Positions 42,715 through 52,421 of a stretch of 64,000 nucleotides of DNA are shown here, piece after piece (positions within the stretch are counted from its first letter, which is position 1; every line of letters starts with the position of its first letter). A program made the position numbers and the translations under genes. A model generated the notes under the pieces. It saw only the letters and a program-made list of their open reading frames with translations, was not told where the DNA came from and did no database searches. Source of the stretch: Sclerotiophoma versabilis (lineage: Eukaryota > Ascomycota > Dothideomycetes > Pleosporales > Didymellaceae); assembly GCA_012274445.1 (NCBI GenBank), contig JAAROD010000093.1, positions 1,798,001-1,862,000 of the forward strand, read 5' to 3'.

Positions 42715-42860
42715 CCTGGCAAGCTCCTTTGCGCTACAGCGCAGGGTGCTTGGTGGACGTTAGAGGTACTCCCTGAATCAGCGAAGTGAGCTTGTTCAGT
42801 TGCTGGGATTTTTAGGGCCTCTAGAAAGGTAACCCAAAAATCAAAAAGTTGGTGTTCGGT

Positions 42861-42873
42861 GGCGTTGGGTGGG
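42861..42873. repeat. LINE target-site duplication, copy 2 of 4
   Basis: ggcgttgggtggg between copy A (5' end) and copy B (tail). Confidence 0.85.
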
Positions 42874-43295
42874 TTGGTTGGTTGGTTGGTTGGTATTCAT
42901 TTTACGTCTGTTGATGGGGATTAAGTCCGCCATCTCGCCTCCCGAAGGGCATATACGACGTGCTAAGCTATGGAATTACAGTGCTGACACACTACCTTAG
43001 AAAGCATTTCTTGCCTGCGCGGGTATTGCTACCATTTCAGAACTACAGCTCCCCGTCCAGTTGGAGAGGCTGAGCGATGTGTGTACAATAAGGTGATTTC
43101 CTTGCATTTTGAGGCATCTATGTGCCAAGAGAGAGAGAGAGGGTGAGTATGTATGTGTGCGCGTAGGGAGAGGGGGGAGGAGGGGTGAGGGGAAAGGGTA
43201 AGAGAGGTAGACGGGTGGGGAGTACTGCAGCTGTTGTGCTGGACCTACCACTGCTAGGTGCTGCATTGCTTGCTGCTGTTGCAGGACTGCAAGAG

Positions 43296-46200
43296 CTAGC
43301 GGGGGCAGATCTTGGTGTAGTACTGTGAAAGTTTGACAAAGGCTTCAAAGGCCTCTGGCTCCCTTATTAGTACTGCAGTGTACGCTAGGCCATCGGCCTG
43401 GCTGGACGGCGGTATAGGTGGTCGAAGTGGCCATCTGCTAAAGCTCCCTAGGGTCTTGCGGCAGAGCGCGAGGTGCTCTGGTGTCTTGTCCTGTCCGCAT
43501 GAGCAGGTGAGGTTTGCATCCTTGTGGCTGTACTTTCGATGATACCAGGCGAAATCCCCATGTCTAGATCGGATAGAGAGTAGCCTGGCTAAGGTGGCTC
43601 TTGGTAGGTCTAGCTCCTTTGGACTGCTGCGTGGCGCATAGTCCAAGTCCCAGCTCTTGTACCATTTTGAGAGCTTAGTCTTCCTGTCAGACCACCAGGT
43701 CTGTTGTGTGTGCCGTAGTATCTTGCGGGCGACTGACTTGTTGCCCGAGAGTGTAGGCATGGCAGCTTTTCCAGTTGCGGGTGATGGGTGCTGGGCTTCT
43801 AGGTTGGCTAGTCTGTCTGCTGCCTCGTTCCCTTCGATGCCTAGGTGTCCCGGGGCCCATTTGATAGAGACGTCGTGTGTCTCCATGGCACCATGGCACT
43901 CCAGAAAGGCCCATTGAGAGGTAGGGGGTGCGTCGCCCCTAAGGCACCAAATTACTGAGGTGCTGTCTATGCACAGCCAGATTCGGCGGGTGCGAAGCGC
44001 TGGTTGTCTTATAGTATGCTGGAGGCCTCTCCACGCTCCTATTGCCTCAGCGTCAAAGACGTGTGAGGTAGGGTGGAGTGATCCGCGTCCAGTCTGGAGT
44101 TGTTTTCCGTCTTGATACACTGCAAAGCCGTAGGTGACCCGCTTTTCTCCTTCCTTGGTGTACTGTTCAGAGCCATCTGAGAAGATAGTGACATCTAGTG
44201 GTGAGAGCTGGGCCCACCATTGGTTGAAAGCCTTAGCTGCAGTCTTCTTGTCTATGCCGAGCGTCGGGTCTGTTCGGCAGCCAGTCGAGTAGTGAGGGGC
44301 TATGAGTGTAGTCCTAGGAATCTCTGGTAGAAGAGATGCCATCTGTTGGACTTTAGTCTTGACTCGCTGGGGTTGTCCAGTTTTTACGCCCCTGTTTACT
44401 ACATGTACCGATGTGCGTCTAGTAAGGGGGTGTTCTGCATCTGTGGTGCGTAGATGGGTTGCAAATCTGAGTTTAGCTTGCTCTAGTGCTACTGCTGCTG
44501 GTAGCAGTCCAGCATCTCGGAAGAGTGCAGCTGTAGGGGTTGTTCTCCACGCTGGTAGAATGCCCCGTGCTGCTATAGCCAGTGTCTTGTCTATAGCAGC
44601 CACGTGCCATCCAACATAGGCGCTGACCTCTTGTGGCCTGTCTGGCTTAAGTGTATGCGGTTGTTTGGTGCGGCCTCTGTACCAGCACTCGGTCCCATAT
44701 AGGAGCGATGGGTACACACAGGCAATAGTAGCCTTGCGGAGGGAGCCGGCTGGTGGTCCATAGGTAGTCCTAGCCAGACTGCGAATGTGATAGGCTACCT
44801 TGGCAGCTTTTGCAGTGCGCGCGGCTACATGTCGTCTAAAGGTGAGTCTGCGGTCGAACCACACTCCTAACCAACGCAGGGCTGGCTGGCTGTGCTCTCC
44901 GCCTGGGAGGATAGGGTGGATTGTGAGCTGCTCATCTACCACACAGGGAGGGGCATAGCTGCTCCGCTGTCTGGTCAGGTGGATCATTTCCTGCTTTTCT
45001 GGAGCAAAAGTGACCTTGTTGGCCTCTCCCCATGCTCTGATCTGCCTCAGGTCTGATGCTAGGAGCTCAACGTTGTCGTCCATAGAGTGTGAAGCCCGGT
45101 ATAGACATATGTCGTCTGCGTATCCAAACCTCCGTTCTGTATCCATGGATAGTAGCTCAGCTAGATACAGCGTGTACAGGACAGGAGAGAGAGGCGACCC
45201 TTGGGGTGTGCCACAGGCGACAGGGTAGCTAGGGGTGGTGACCTGGCCAAGGCGAACTTGGACCCTCCGGTCAGTGAGGAATGAGTCTACAAAGAGTATG
45301 GTCCTTTGTGACCAGCCCTGCTGGGCCATACGGTGTAGCAGGCGGTTCTTGAGGAGCGCGTCAAAGGCGCCTTGGACATCAAGGGTGACCATAGTGACAT
45401 GTTTTCCAAGTACCCATGCGGCTTCAGTGTCGTGGGTGAACGCTGCAGTGAGGTCAGTTGCAGAGCGCTTTGGAAGCGCGCCGCCATGCTGGGGGCTGAG
45501 GATCTTGTGTGTCATGGCGGTCCATGCAATTCGTCTAGCCACTGTTCGTTCGAGTCCCTTCCCAATGCAGGAGAGAAGCGCTATAGGTCTCCAGGAGCGC
45601 GGTGATGTTCGGTCTGTCTTCCCTGCCTTAGGTATCATGGCTACCTCAGCGAGCTTCCACTGTGCTGGGAAGTGGTTGAGCTCAAGGCATCGCTGAAAGA
45701 TCCTTCGTACGAGCTCCCCAGCCTGAGCCCAGCAGGCGCGGAGTAGTCGCACAGTAGAGCGATCAGTGCCTGGTGAGGTGCTTGAGACCCCTACCGTGTT
45801 TCGTTCAGCTTCCTCTAGTGAGATGTGTGTGCTCCATGGGAGGGTGTCTGCGTTCTCCTGGTCTGGGCAGTGCCCAAGGTCATCCTCTGCTGTGTACCGG
45901 TTGAGGACTTCTTCTCGAAGGGCCTCTGCCTTCTCTAGGGGGTCTGATATTGTCCTGTTGTTGACAATGAGAGGACTGTCCTGGTTCTCTGGTGTGAGCT
46001 TGTGCCAGGCAATGATCTTGAACAGGTCCTTATCGTCCTTGGCGTTGTCAATGACATGCCTCCAGTACTGCCTTTTCGCCTGTCGGACTGTAGTCTTGAA
46101 GGCCTGTCTCTCTTCCTGTAGACTGTCAGAGCAGAGCTGTCTAGCATGCTTGTAGGTCTGGTAGGCAGTCTTGCACTCCTTGGTCCACCATGGTGCAGCG

Positions 46201-47129
46201 CGGCCTTCCTTGCGGTTGAGCTTGCCTGCTGTCTGAACGGAGTGCTGTATAGTCTCTGTGAGCAGCGTGACGCATTCATCTAGTTGTCCTGTATCCTGTG
46301 TTGCAAGCGGGTCTGGGATGTTTTGGACACCTATTTCTACTAGCCCAGTAAACTTAGGTAGGCTTGCCTCTGGGACTCTGTAGTGGTGCTGTTCTAGGTG
46401 CGGAGTGCCTGGAGTGGAGAGAGGCACAAAAGTTACTATTGTCTCGTGGTCTGAGCCGCTGTGCATGCTAGCATCAACAGCAGAGTGGGCGAATGGGATG
46501 TTAGAGAAGGTAAGGTCAAGGACGTGGCCAGCGCAGTGTGTTGGCTGCCCTGGCACACCGATGTAGTCCATAGAAGCGCTAGCAGCCCATCCGGCTAGCT
46601 CCACACCTCCGTTGGCTGCAGTGATGGTAGGCTCAAAGGATTCATGTCTAGCATTAAAGTCTCCTCCCACAAGGCAGAGTTGAGGAGGTATAAGATGTGT
46701 GACGTACTGAATAACGTGCGGGGTGTGTGGTTGTCTGTAACAGTTAAGTATCGCCACTCCATTTACTACAGCCCAGAGCATGTCTGGGTGGTGGAGGCTC
46801 TCTCTAGCCTGGTATCGTAGGCGGTGTCCTTTGCGGATGTATGTCATTACCCTAGGGCGGGCTGATCCTGGCGTATTAGGGTTGTCCCATGTGCTGATAG
46901 GTGCTAGGTGTGTAAAGCCAGGGTGTGTAGAAGTTCTGGAGTTAGCACATGTAAAAGGCTCTTGAACACACACAACATCTATGCCCTTCTGAAAAGCCGC
47001 CTCTAGTATTGTGATGTGCCAAGGTGAGCTCCTGCTAACATTGGCCCAGCATACACGAAGTTGTTTGCTTGGTGGGCTGGGCTGTTGATGCCTGTCGTAG
47101 GCTAGGGTGTTGTGGGGGTGTTCTAGCAT
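43296..47129 (-). CDS. LINE copy B ORF2, EN-RT-RNase H polyprotein, 1277 aa
   Basis: Translates identically to ORF2 of copy A, with all endonuclease, YADD reverse transcriptase and RNase H residues. Identity over 1277 codons leaves no sign of RIP or ageing. Either copy could be the active source. Confidence 0.93.
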   Translation of the reverse strand: MLEHPHNTLAYDRHQQPSPPSKQLRVCWANVSRSSPWHITILEAAFQKGIDVVCVQEPFTCANSRTSTHPGFTHLAPISTWDNPNTPGSARPRVMTYIRKGHRLRYQARESLHHPDMLWAVVNGVAILNCYRQPHTPHVIQYVTHLIPPQLCLVGGDFNARHESFEPTITAANGGVELAGWAASASMDYIGVPGQPTHCAGHVLDLTFSNIPFAHSAVDASMHSGSDHETIVTFVPLSTPGTPHLEQHHYRVPEASLPKFTGLVEIGVQNIPDPLATQDTGQLDECVTLLTETIQHSVQTAGKLNRKEGRAAPWWTKECKTAYQTYKHARQLCSDSLQEERQAFKTTVRQAKRQYWRHVIDNAKDDKDLFKIIAWHKLTPENQDSPLIVNNRTISDPLEKAEALREEVLNRYTAEDDLGHCPDQENADTLPWSTHISLEEAERNTVGVSSTSPGTDRSTVRLLRACWAQAGELVRRIFQRCLELNHFPAQWKLAEVAMIPKAGKTDRTSPRSWRPIALLSCIGKGLERTVARRIAWTAMTHKILSPQHGGALPKRSATDLTAAFTHDTEAAWVLGKHVTMVTLDVQGAFDALLKNRLLHRMAQQGWSQRTILFVDSFLTDRRVQVRLGQVTTPSYPVACGTPQGSPLSPVLYTLYLAELLSMDTERRFGYADDICLYRASHSMDDNVELLASDLRQIRAWGEANKVTFAPEKQEMIHLTRQRSSYAPPCVVDEQLTIHPILPGGEHSQPALRWLGVWFDRRLTFRRHVAARTAKAAKVAYHIRSLARTTYGPPAGSLRKATIACVYPSLLYGTECWYRGRTKQPHTLKPDRPQEVSAYVGWHVAAIDKTLAIAARGILPAWRTTPTAALFRDAGLLPAAVALEQAKLRFATHLRTTDAEHPLTRRTSVHVVNRGVKTGQPQRVKTKVQQMASLLPEIPRTTLIAPHYSTGCRTDPTLGIDKKTAAKAFNQWWAQLSPLDVTIFSDGSEQYTKEGEKRVTYGFAVYQDGKQLQTGRGSLHPTSHVFDAEAIGAWRGLQHTIRQPALRTRRIWLCIDSTSVIWCLRGDAPPTSQWAFLECHGAMETHDVSIKWAPGHLGIEGNEAADRLANLEAQHPSPATGKAAMPTLSGNKSVARKILRHTQQTWWSDRKTKLSKWYKSWDLDYAPRSSPKELDLPRATLARLLSIRSRHGDFAWYHRKYSHKDANLTCSCGQDKTPEHLALCRKTLGSFSRWPLRPPIPPSSQADGLAYTAVLIREPEAFEAFVKLSQYYTKICPR

Positions 47130-48778
47130 GATGATGGCGGGTCATCGCTCATGCTGGCGTCTTCTCTCTCCGAGGTGGACGGGTCAGTGTGGATAGTTGG
47201 TTGTGGACGAATGCTGCCGGCAGACAGTTGTCCTACATTAAGGTTTCTCTGGCCTGTGGCCGCCCGCCTTGGTCTCTTTTCTCTGCTCGCAGTAGAAGAG
47301 GATGTGTAGGAGGCAGCAGTTGTAGGAAGTGAAGCCCTGCCCTCTCCAACTTGCCTCTGGGTGGAAGGGCGGGGAGGCTCTGTCTCTGATGCCTCTAAGG
47401 GAGTAGTCTCAGGCTGAAGTGTAGCCTGTCTACGGCTCTCTTCAACTGTCCTGTAGAGGTGTTGCTGTGCTATCTTGCCTGCGCGACGGATAGCCTTTAT
47501 CTCAGTCTTTGTGGGCTTGATGATGTGTCCACGAACCCGACGAGGGGCAGCAGGGCAGTTAGAGTGGCCAGCTGGATGAGGGCCGTGACAGTTAGCACAC
47601 ACAGCTTTGTGGGGGCAACTGTCCCCGTACTGTCCTTGGTGTCTATCCGTACGGTCACCGCACTGTGCACAGCGGGCTACTCGGGTACAGCGGGCAGCGT
47701 TGCAGTAGCCCTGGCAGCCTGGGTTATGTCGCTGTATGGTTGGGTGTTTGTGGATCTTCTTTGAAAACTGGCTGGTGCCAAAGAGCTGGAACGAACGGAC
47801 TGGCTCTTTGTATGAAACAATCCAGGTAGTGAGGCCATTCTGATTCGCCCCATGCCGTGAGGTCCTGCAGCTGACTGGCTGCTTGCCTGTTTGCGAGTAG
47901 ACCTCTTCCTCTACCAGCTGGGTAGTGGTCGGTAGTTCTGTGCCGTCGAGGGCCCGGAAAGAGCTGGGTACTCCTTGTACCGCGTAGTTGATCCAGTGTT
48001 CTGGGATCCTCACCGCGTCTCCGTCTAGCGTCCTTACTAGAAGTCCCTGGTTTTCTTGAGTTAGGAGTTGCTCCCGAATTCTCTGGTTTGCTGGGGTAAT
48101 CGCCCAGCCTGTGTTGATTGGTGATGCCGTAGGTATGTCTCTAAGGGTGATTCCTTCTATGCTTTTGCAAATTGCCTGCCTCACTGCAAAGGGTGAGGGT
48201 TGTCGCAGTCGTGTTGCTGGGTTAGAGATGGATATGAAGATTCGATTGTCTTCTTTTGGCTTAGCTGGCGGGCTAGGCCGAGACCTAGCAGGGTTCAGGG
48301 GTTGGTTGCCACCCCTATCTGAGTTTTGGGGGTCTCTGGCTACGTCCGCCCAAGAGCGGCGTCCCGACTCTTGGCTCCTGGGGTTGCTGTGACTGGTGTC
48401 ACTGCTCCAGCGAGAGCTAGAAGGAGAGTTGCTTAGATTGAGAGAGGTTAGAGCCTGGATAACTCTCTGCTGCAGTTCCTCAGCAATCTTGGCTTCTTGC
48501 GGGTTAGTGTAACTCGCTGCGTGTTGGTCTGCCAATGTTGCAAAAGCCGTAGTGATAGTGTTCCAGAGCTGGGCAGTTTTCTGAGTCTCAGCGATGTGGC
48601 GTTGAACAGCATCAGAGACTCGAGGTTTGGGAGCACCCCCACCGGGGTTCTGGCTGCGCAGAAGGGGTGCATGATGATGCACGTCCTCCTGGGGCCGTCT
48701 TGGGGCGCGTGTATACAGCTGCTGAGGGATCTCGTAGTCTGGGGACCCTGTGTGCTGGGAGGAGGGAGACTCTGCCAT
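47123..48778 (-). CDS. LINE copy B ORF1, gag-like protein, 551 aa
   Basis: Translates identically to the ORF1 of copy A, including the zinc-knuckle clusters and the ATGCTAG overlap with ORF2. The 5' UTR before it (48779-48924) also matches copy A by eye. Confidence 0.9.
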   Translation of the reverse strand: MAESPSSQHTGSPDYEIPQQLYTRAPRRPQEDVHHHAPLLRSQNPGGGAPKPRVSDAVQRHIAETQKTAQLWNTITTAFATLADQHAASYTNPQEAKIAEELQQRVIQALTSLNLSNSPSSSRWSSDTSHSNPRSQESGRRSWADVARDPQNSDRGGNQPLNPARSRPSPPAKPKEDNRIFISISNPATRLRQPSPFAVRQAICKSIEGITLRDIPTASPINTGWAITPANQRIREQLLTQENQGLLVRTLDGDAVRIPEHWINYAVQGVPSSFRALDGTELPTTTQLVEEEVYSQTGKQPVSCRTSRHGANQNGLTTWIVSYKEPVRSFQLFGTSQFSKKIHKHPTIQRHNPGCQGYCNAARCTRVARCAQCGDRTDRHQGQYGDSCPHKAVCANCHGPHPAGHSNCPAAPRRVRGHIIKPTKTEIKAIRRAGKIAQQHLYRTVEESRRQATLQPETTPLEASETEPPRPSTQRQVGEGRASLPTTAASYTSSSTASREKRPRRAATGQRNLNVGQLSAGSIRPQPTIHTDPSTSEREDASMSDDPPSSC

Positions 48779-48924
48779 CCTGGCAAGCTCCTTTGCGCTA
48801 CAGCGCAGGGTGCTTGGTGGACGTTAGAGGTACTCCCTGAATCAGCGAAGTGAGCTTGTTCAGTTGCTGGGATTTTTAGGGCCTCTAGAAAGGTAACCCA
48901 AAAATCAAAAAGTTGGTGTTCGGT

Positions 48925-48937
48925 GGCGTTGGGTGGG
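48925..48937. repeat. LINE target-site duplication, copy 3 of 4
   Basis: ggcgttgggtggg between copy B (5' end) and the non-autonomous element (tail). Confidence 0.85.
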
Positions 48938-49766
48938 TTGGTTGGTTGGTTGGTATTCATTTTACGTCTAGTTGATGGGGATCAAGTCCACCATCTCGCC
49001 TCCCGAAGGGCATATTCGACGTGCTAAGCTATGGAATTACAGTGCTAACACACTACCTTAGAAAGCATTTCTTGCCTGCGCGGGTATTGCTACCATTTCA
49101 GAACTACAGCTCCCCGTCCAGTTGGGGAGACTGAGCAGTGTGTGTACATTAGGGTGGATCCCTTGTGTGTATTCAGAGGCAGTGGAGTGCCGTAAGAGAG
49201 AGTAGGAAAGAGTAGGTGGGTGTAGAGAGCCGGTGCTCTGTCGAATCGGAAGCCGTGGCTCTGCGCGAGGAGAGCCTTTGTACTAGGCTTGGCCATGCCT
49301 GTGTCGAAGGAGATAGGTGTAGTAGGAAGGCAGAGCCAGGCTTGTCCTTCTTCTTTATCCCCGAGAGTTGTCAAATGTAAGGCCATGCTGGCTGCCTTGT
49401 TTGCGAGTTAAGAGCCGGTGCTCTGTCGGATCGTGCCGTAGCTCTTCGCGTGGAGAGCCTTTGTGTTTAGGCCTGGCAGATGCCCATATCTTGCAAGAAC
49501 AAGGAGTGTCAAGGCTGTCTCCTTGTCTTGCTGGTGGTTGTGGCCTTCGACCGAACGTGAAAATCTGAGTGGCGCACGGGCCATTTTGAAAAGATTTCAG
49601 CTCAGCGAAGAGCTGAAAGACAAAAAGAGGCCAGCGCGCCTGCCACAACGCCTGCAGCGGAGAGAGGACGTTGGGAAACAGATTTAAGAAGGCATTTGAG
49701 TCGTGTTTTAACGAAAAATCGATGGATATCGACCTTTCGCTGACCTGGAAAAGTTGATGTTCGGGT
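48938..49766 (-). mobile_element. Non-autonomous LINE-related element
   Basis: About 0.83 kb between targets 48925-48937 and 49767-49779. Its 3' 200 bp closely matches the full-length LINE 3' UTR and it ends in the same (CCAA)n tail. Its first bases on the minus strand (ACCCGAACATCAACTTTT) resemble the LINE start (ACCGAACACCAACTTTTT). The centre has no RT and instead carries a 185-bp-spaced direct repeat. Confidence 0.75.
49226..49480. repeat. Direct repeat pair inside the non-autonomous element
   Basis: Units start at 49226 and 49411, each opening agagccggtgctctgtcg and sharing a gagagcctttgt block. On the minus strand both can form two small hairpins: AGAGC/ACCG/GCTCT, and GGCTCT paired with AGAGCC in the first unit or AGAGCT (a G-U wobble) in the second. 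Confidence 0.75.
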
Positions 49767-49779
49767 GGCGTTGGGTGGG
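49767..49779. repeat. LINE target-site duplication, copy 4 of 4
   Basis: ggcgttgggtggg at the 5' end of the non-autonomous element. Its outer side continues as the transposase codons ATGIHPPNA (minus strand). Confidence 0.85.
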
Positions 49780-50897
49780 TGGATACCTGTGGCTTCAAAG
49801 GCCGTCAACACCAACGATTCAGTGAAGGTATTCACCTAGGCAGGCCAGAATAGTGAGAAGAAATCGCTCTTCTTTACAGGTGCCCACCCCTGGGTTATAT
49901 GGTTGTGTAAATCGAGTTCTTTGGTGTAGTTTTGAGCTAGAGGTTTAAAGCAGACTACGTCTAACAGCTGGAGAGTATGTGTAGCATGTGGGGGAAAGAT
50001 CATAAGCAGAATCTTATGGCTGTCACAGTAGTTGATAAAGTCCTTGGTTACATGACTGCCGTGGCCGTCAATAATGAGTAACCTCCACTTTCTCCGGGCT
50101 TTAGCCTTAGTGTAGCGATTAAACACCTGCTTAAGCCACGTTAATCCTAGGTCGTTATTTGTCCAGCCATTTGTTGAAGTTGTAAAGTAGATAGAGTGCT
50201 TTTCTGGATTAATTGAGTGTACCCAGCTTGATTGTATAGCTTGGCCAGCAGCTGGAAAGATGATGCCTGGAGGCAGGTGAGATCCATCGGCACATATAGT
50301 AGCCAGCAACGTCACCTACTCTCGGTTGCCATCATGGAGTGACTGCTTAAACTGCTTCTTGCCAAACAGTAGCTTATCGAAGATCCTCTTGCTCCTGCCT
50401 GTGACCCCAATAGCGAAGCCTTTCTCATCCATATTGTAGGTATTCTCAGGCTTAACGTTATACTGGGTCATCTTCTGGTGCAGAAGCTTAAAGTAGAGGC
50501 GGTATTTATCACCAGAATCAGCCTTGTGACGGCCTGTTTCCATAGGGGTGGTCCAGGCTGTAAGAAGCGTGTCCTGGTTGCGATGAAGGAAGCGAGTAAC
50601 CTAGCTATCAGAGGGCTCCCAGGCACACAAAGGAGTTGCAAAATTGATAACCATCTGCCTTGTAGGCATAAGGTGTCTTTCTGTCAATCCTCTGATATAC
50701 TTTATAAGCTCTGCCTCATCTCGTGGGTGGAGTAGACGTTGGGAGTTGATAGATTGCTCCTGCGGGGCTGCTTGACCCTGGTGTTGACGCGTCAACGTTG
50801 TTCGAGAACAACCATGTTTTTTGGCAAGAGCCCGGTACGAAAATTGTTCTCCTGGCCTCAAACTATCTATCTCTGCAAGGGCTTCTTTCACTGGCAT
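49767..50897 (-). pseudogene. N-terminal part of the pogo/Fot1 transposase
   Basis: One reading frame from ATG 50897 to the LINE junction, broken by TAG stops at 50601-50603, 50316-50318 and 49836-49838. It starts with a psq-type helix-turn-helix (FSYRALAKKHGCSRTTLTR). The DDE_1 domain shows YNMDEKGFAIG, then LLIIDGHGSHVTKDF and FPPHATHTLQLLDV, which hold catalytic aspartates. The last part, LTAFEATGIHPPNA, runs into the target duplication of the LINE. It cannot give a full transposase because of the stops and the 13 kb insertion. Confidence 0.9.
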
Positions 50898-50938
50898 TGT
50901 GGTGTTAAGTTATAGGGGGTGGAAAGTTGGGATGAATT

Positions 50939-50991
50939 GTGGTGGGGTGGCCCGTTCGCTGACCCGGCCCACGAGGTGCACGGGCACGGTA
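50939..50991. repeat. Pogo/Fot1 right terminal inverted repeat
   Basis: Reverse complement of 35875-35927 by eye over the whole 53 bases. It lies 41 bp upstream of the transposase start codon and ends in the TA target duplication. Confidence 0.93.
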
Positions 50992-52421
50992 GCGGTCTTG
51001 TATCGCGACTAGCACCTCATGACCGCCAACTTTATCCCAATGCGATTGCCTTCTGTGATTGTCTTGATTGTTATGTTGTCGTAAGTCATTGCCAAAGCCC
51101 TGACCGTTCGTATGAGGTTCGGGTACGTTGACGTTCGCGCAATATACAATTCTCCCGTGATGCTTGACCTGTGTAGTTGCTATGTAGCGGGATCGGCACG
51201 GTTATGAGGCAGCCTAGGACGATGTGAGGCCGGTCTAAGAATCATTCTCTTGTCAGCAGATGTTCAAAGTTCATTTACGGGAAACAATAGGAAGTATACA
51301 GACTTTCGTATTTCATCTGGCTCTAATGCTGGCCACCTCTCGATGAACAAAACCGATCCATCTTCACTGACTCCTTTCGTGCGAAAGTGCTTGTTATGCT
51401 GCGCGCTCCAGATCCATGGGCTGCAAGTCGCATCGAGCGCCGATGCTGAGGACGCCATTACACGACAACAATCAGAAGTTCCGGTGAGTGTGCAAGGAGA
51501 TGGTTGTCGAGAAGATGGCTGAAGATGGCGCCAGGTCGAACATGAAGCCAACGGAATGGCCGTCGCTACATGCCTACGCACCAGCTCTCTCGCAAAGCAC
51601 CAAATCAAGTGACGGAAGTACAAGACTCACAAGACATCGTACACAGGGGATGCGCGAGCCCAAGGGTCACCTGTAGTATTGTATGTGTAGTTGACGGGCG
51701 GGTCTGCACTGGGCTTTTTGCCATAGTAGTACTCGTAAGTTGTAACCATTTTCAGAGCGATTCTAGCGTTCTAGAGAAAAGATACTGCTGAGACTATAAA
51801 CACAGGTCTCGCAAGTACAGAATATTGAACTTCACTTCTCCTCAGAAGCAGCTAGGCTGACGCGTGCACACCTTCCAATCCGTGCGCGCCACACGTTCTG
51901 TGCAACGAATGAGTGCGTTGACCTGTAACGGGGCTTAGAGGTATTCTGAAAGCTCTTTCGAAGATGTCGTCTACGTGTAGGATAGATGGGTTGATGTTGT
52001 AAGCTGTCAAGCAAGGCCAACTGCAATGCGCACGGGGTTTCACCGATCGTCGGGCTCAGCAGTCAGCCTCATCTTTCCAGCCATTCATGCGCCCCTCTTC
52101 GCGCGACCTGAGGCAAGTCCACATTTGCCTCGATTGGAATTCACTGACCGGCCGCTGTTGCTTGAACACCGTGCAGTCTCTTAACGCGCAGCGCAGGGTT
52201 AGTGCTGACCCTACATTCCAGGCTGAACTAGCGCCAATTATGGGCAGGATCTTTGCTACATCACTTGTACGGTACCTTTTCCAGCCCATACCTTCCAAGG
52301 CCTGTTCCGAGCTCCTGAGACAGAGAGTGAGGCAGTGATGCCTAAATCAATGTCTTGCCAGTCTTGTCTTCGCTCATGCTAATTGATGGGAAAAGCATAT
52401 CCGTAGCTTTAACGTTGTCAC
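50992..52421. other. 1.4 kb spacer after the transposon
   Basis: Open frames of 62-119 codons overlap on both strands around 51250-51680 and 52056-52338. None shows a domain, signal peptide or plausible splice partner. No gene called. Confidence 0.4.

Larger units (their letters stand above)
36814..42860 (-). mobile_element. Full-length Tad1-like LINE, copy A
   Basis: The element is about 6.05 kb on the minus strand, with a 5' UTR (about 42860-42715), ORF1, ORF2, a 3' UTR containing a (GA)n run, and a (CCAA)n tail instead of poly(A). It is flanked by the 13 bp target ggcgttgggtggg at 36801-36813 and 42861-42873. The exact edge between tail and target is ambiguous because both are TGG-rich. 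Both ORFs are intact. Confidence 0.9.
42874..48924 (-). mobile_element. Full-length Tad1-like LINE, copy B
   Basis: Organised like copy A and offset from it by exactly 6064 bp. Its tail has one more TTGG unit than copy A. Flanking targets are at 42861-42873 and 48925-48937. ORF1 and ORF2 translate identically to copy A, so insertion or duplication was very recent. Confidence 0.9.
35875..50991 (-). mobile_element. Pogo/Fot1 DNA transposon split by nested LINEs
   Basis: A shared block of 53 bp occurs in inverted orientation at 35875-35927 and 50939-50991. Its outer two bases are TA at both ends, so the element proper is 35877-50989 with a TA target duplication and about 51 bp TIRs. The transposase lies on the minus strand in two parts, 50897-49767 and about 36813-36030. 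Between them sit three LINE-type insertions, about 12.95 kb in all. Without them the element is about 2.15 kb, the usual size for Fot1/pogo. TA duplication, long TIRs and a CENP-B/HTH plus DDE transposase all fit this family. Confidence 0.92.

Noticed and set aside
37269..42789. Many plus-strand ORFs within the LINEs, including 153- and 129-codon frames
   Set aside because: They are antisense shadows of ORF1 and ORF2, repeated identically in both copies.
49226..49500. tRNA-like or pol III-promoted SINE core
   Set aside because: The minus strand shows a GATTCGA patch and a GCTCTTAAC loop, but no full A and B boxes and no cloverleaf; not strong enough to call.
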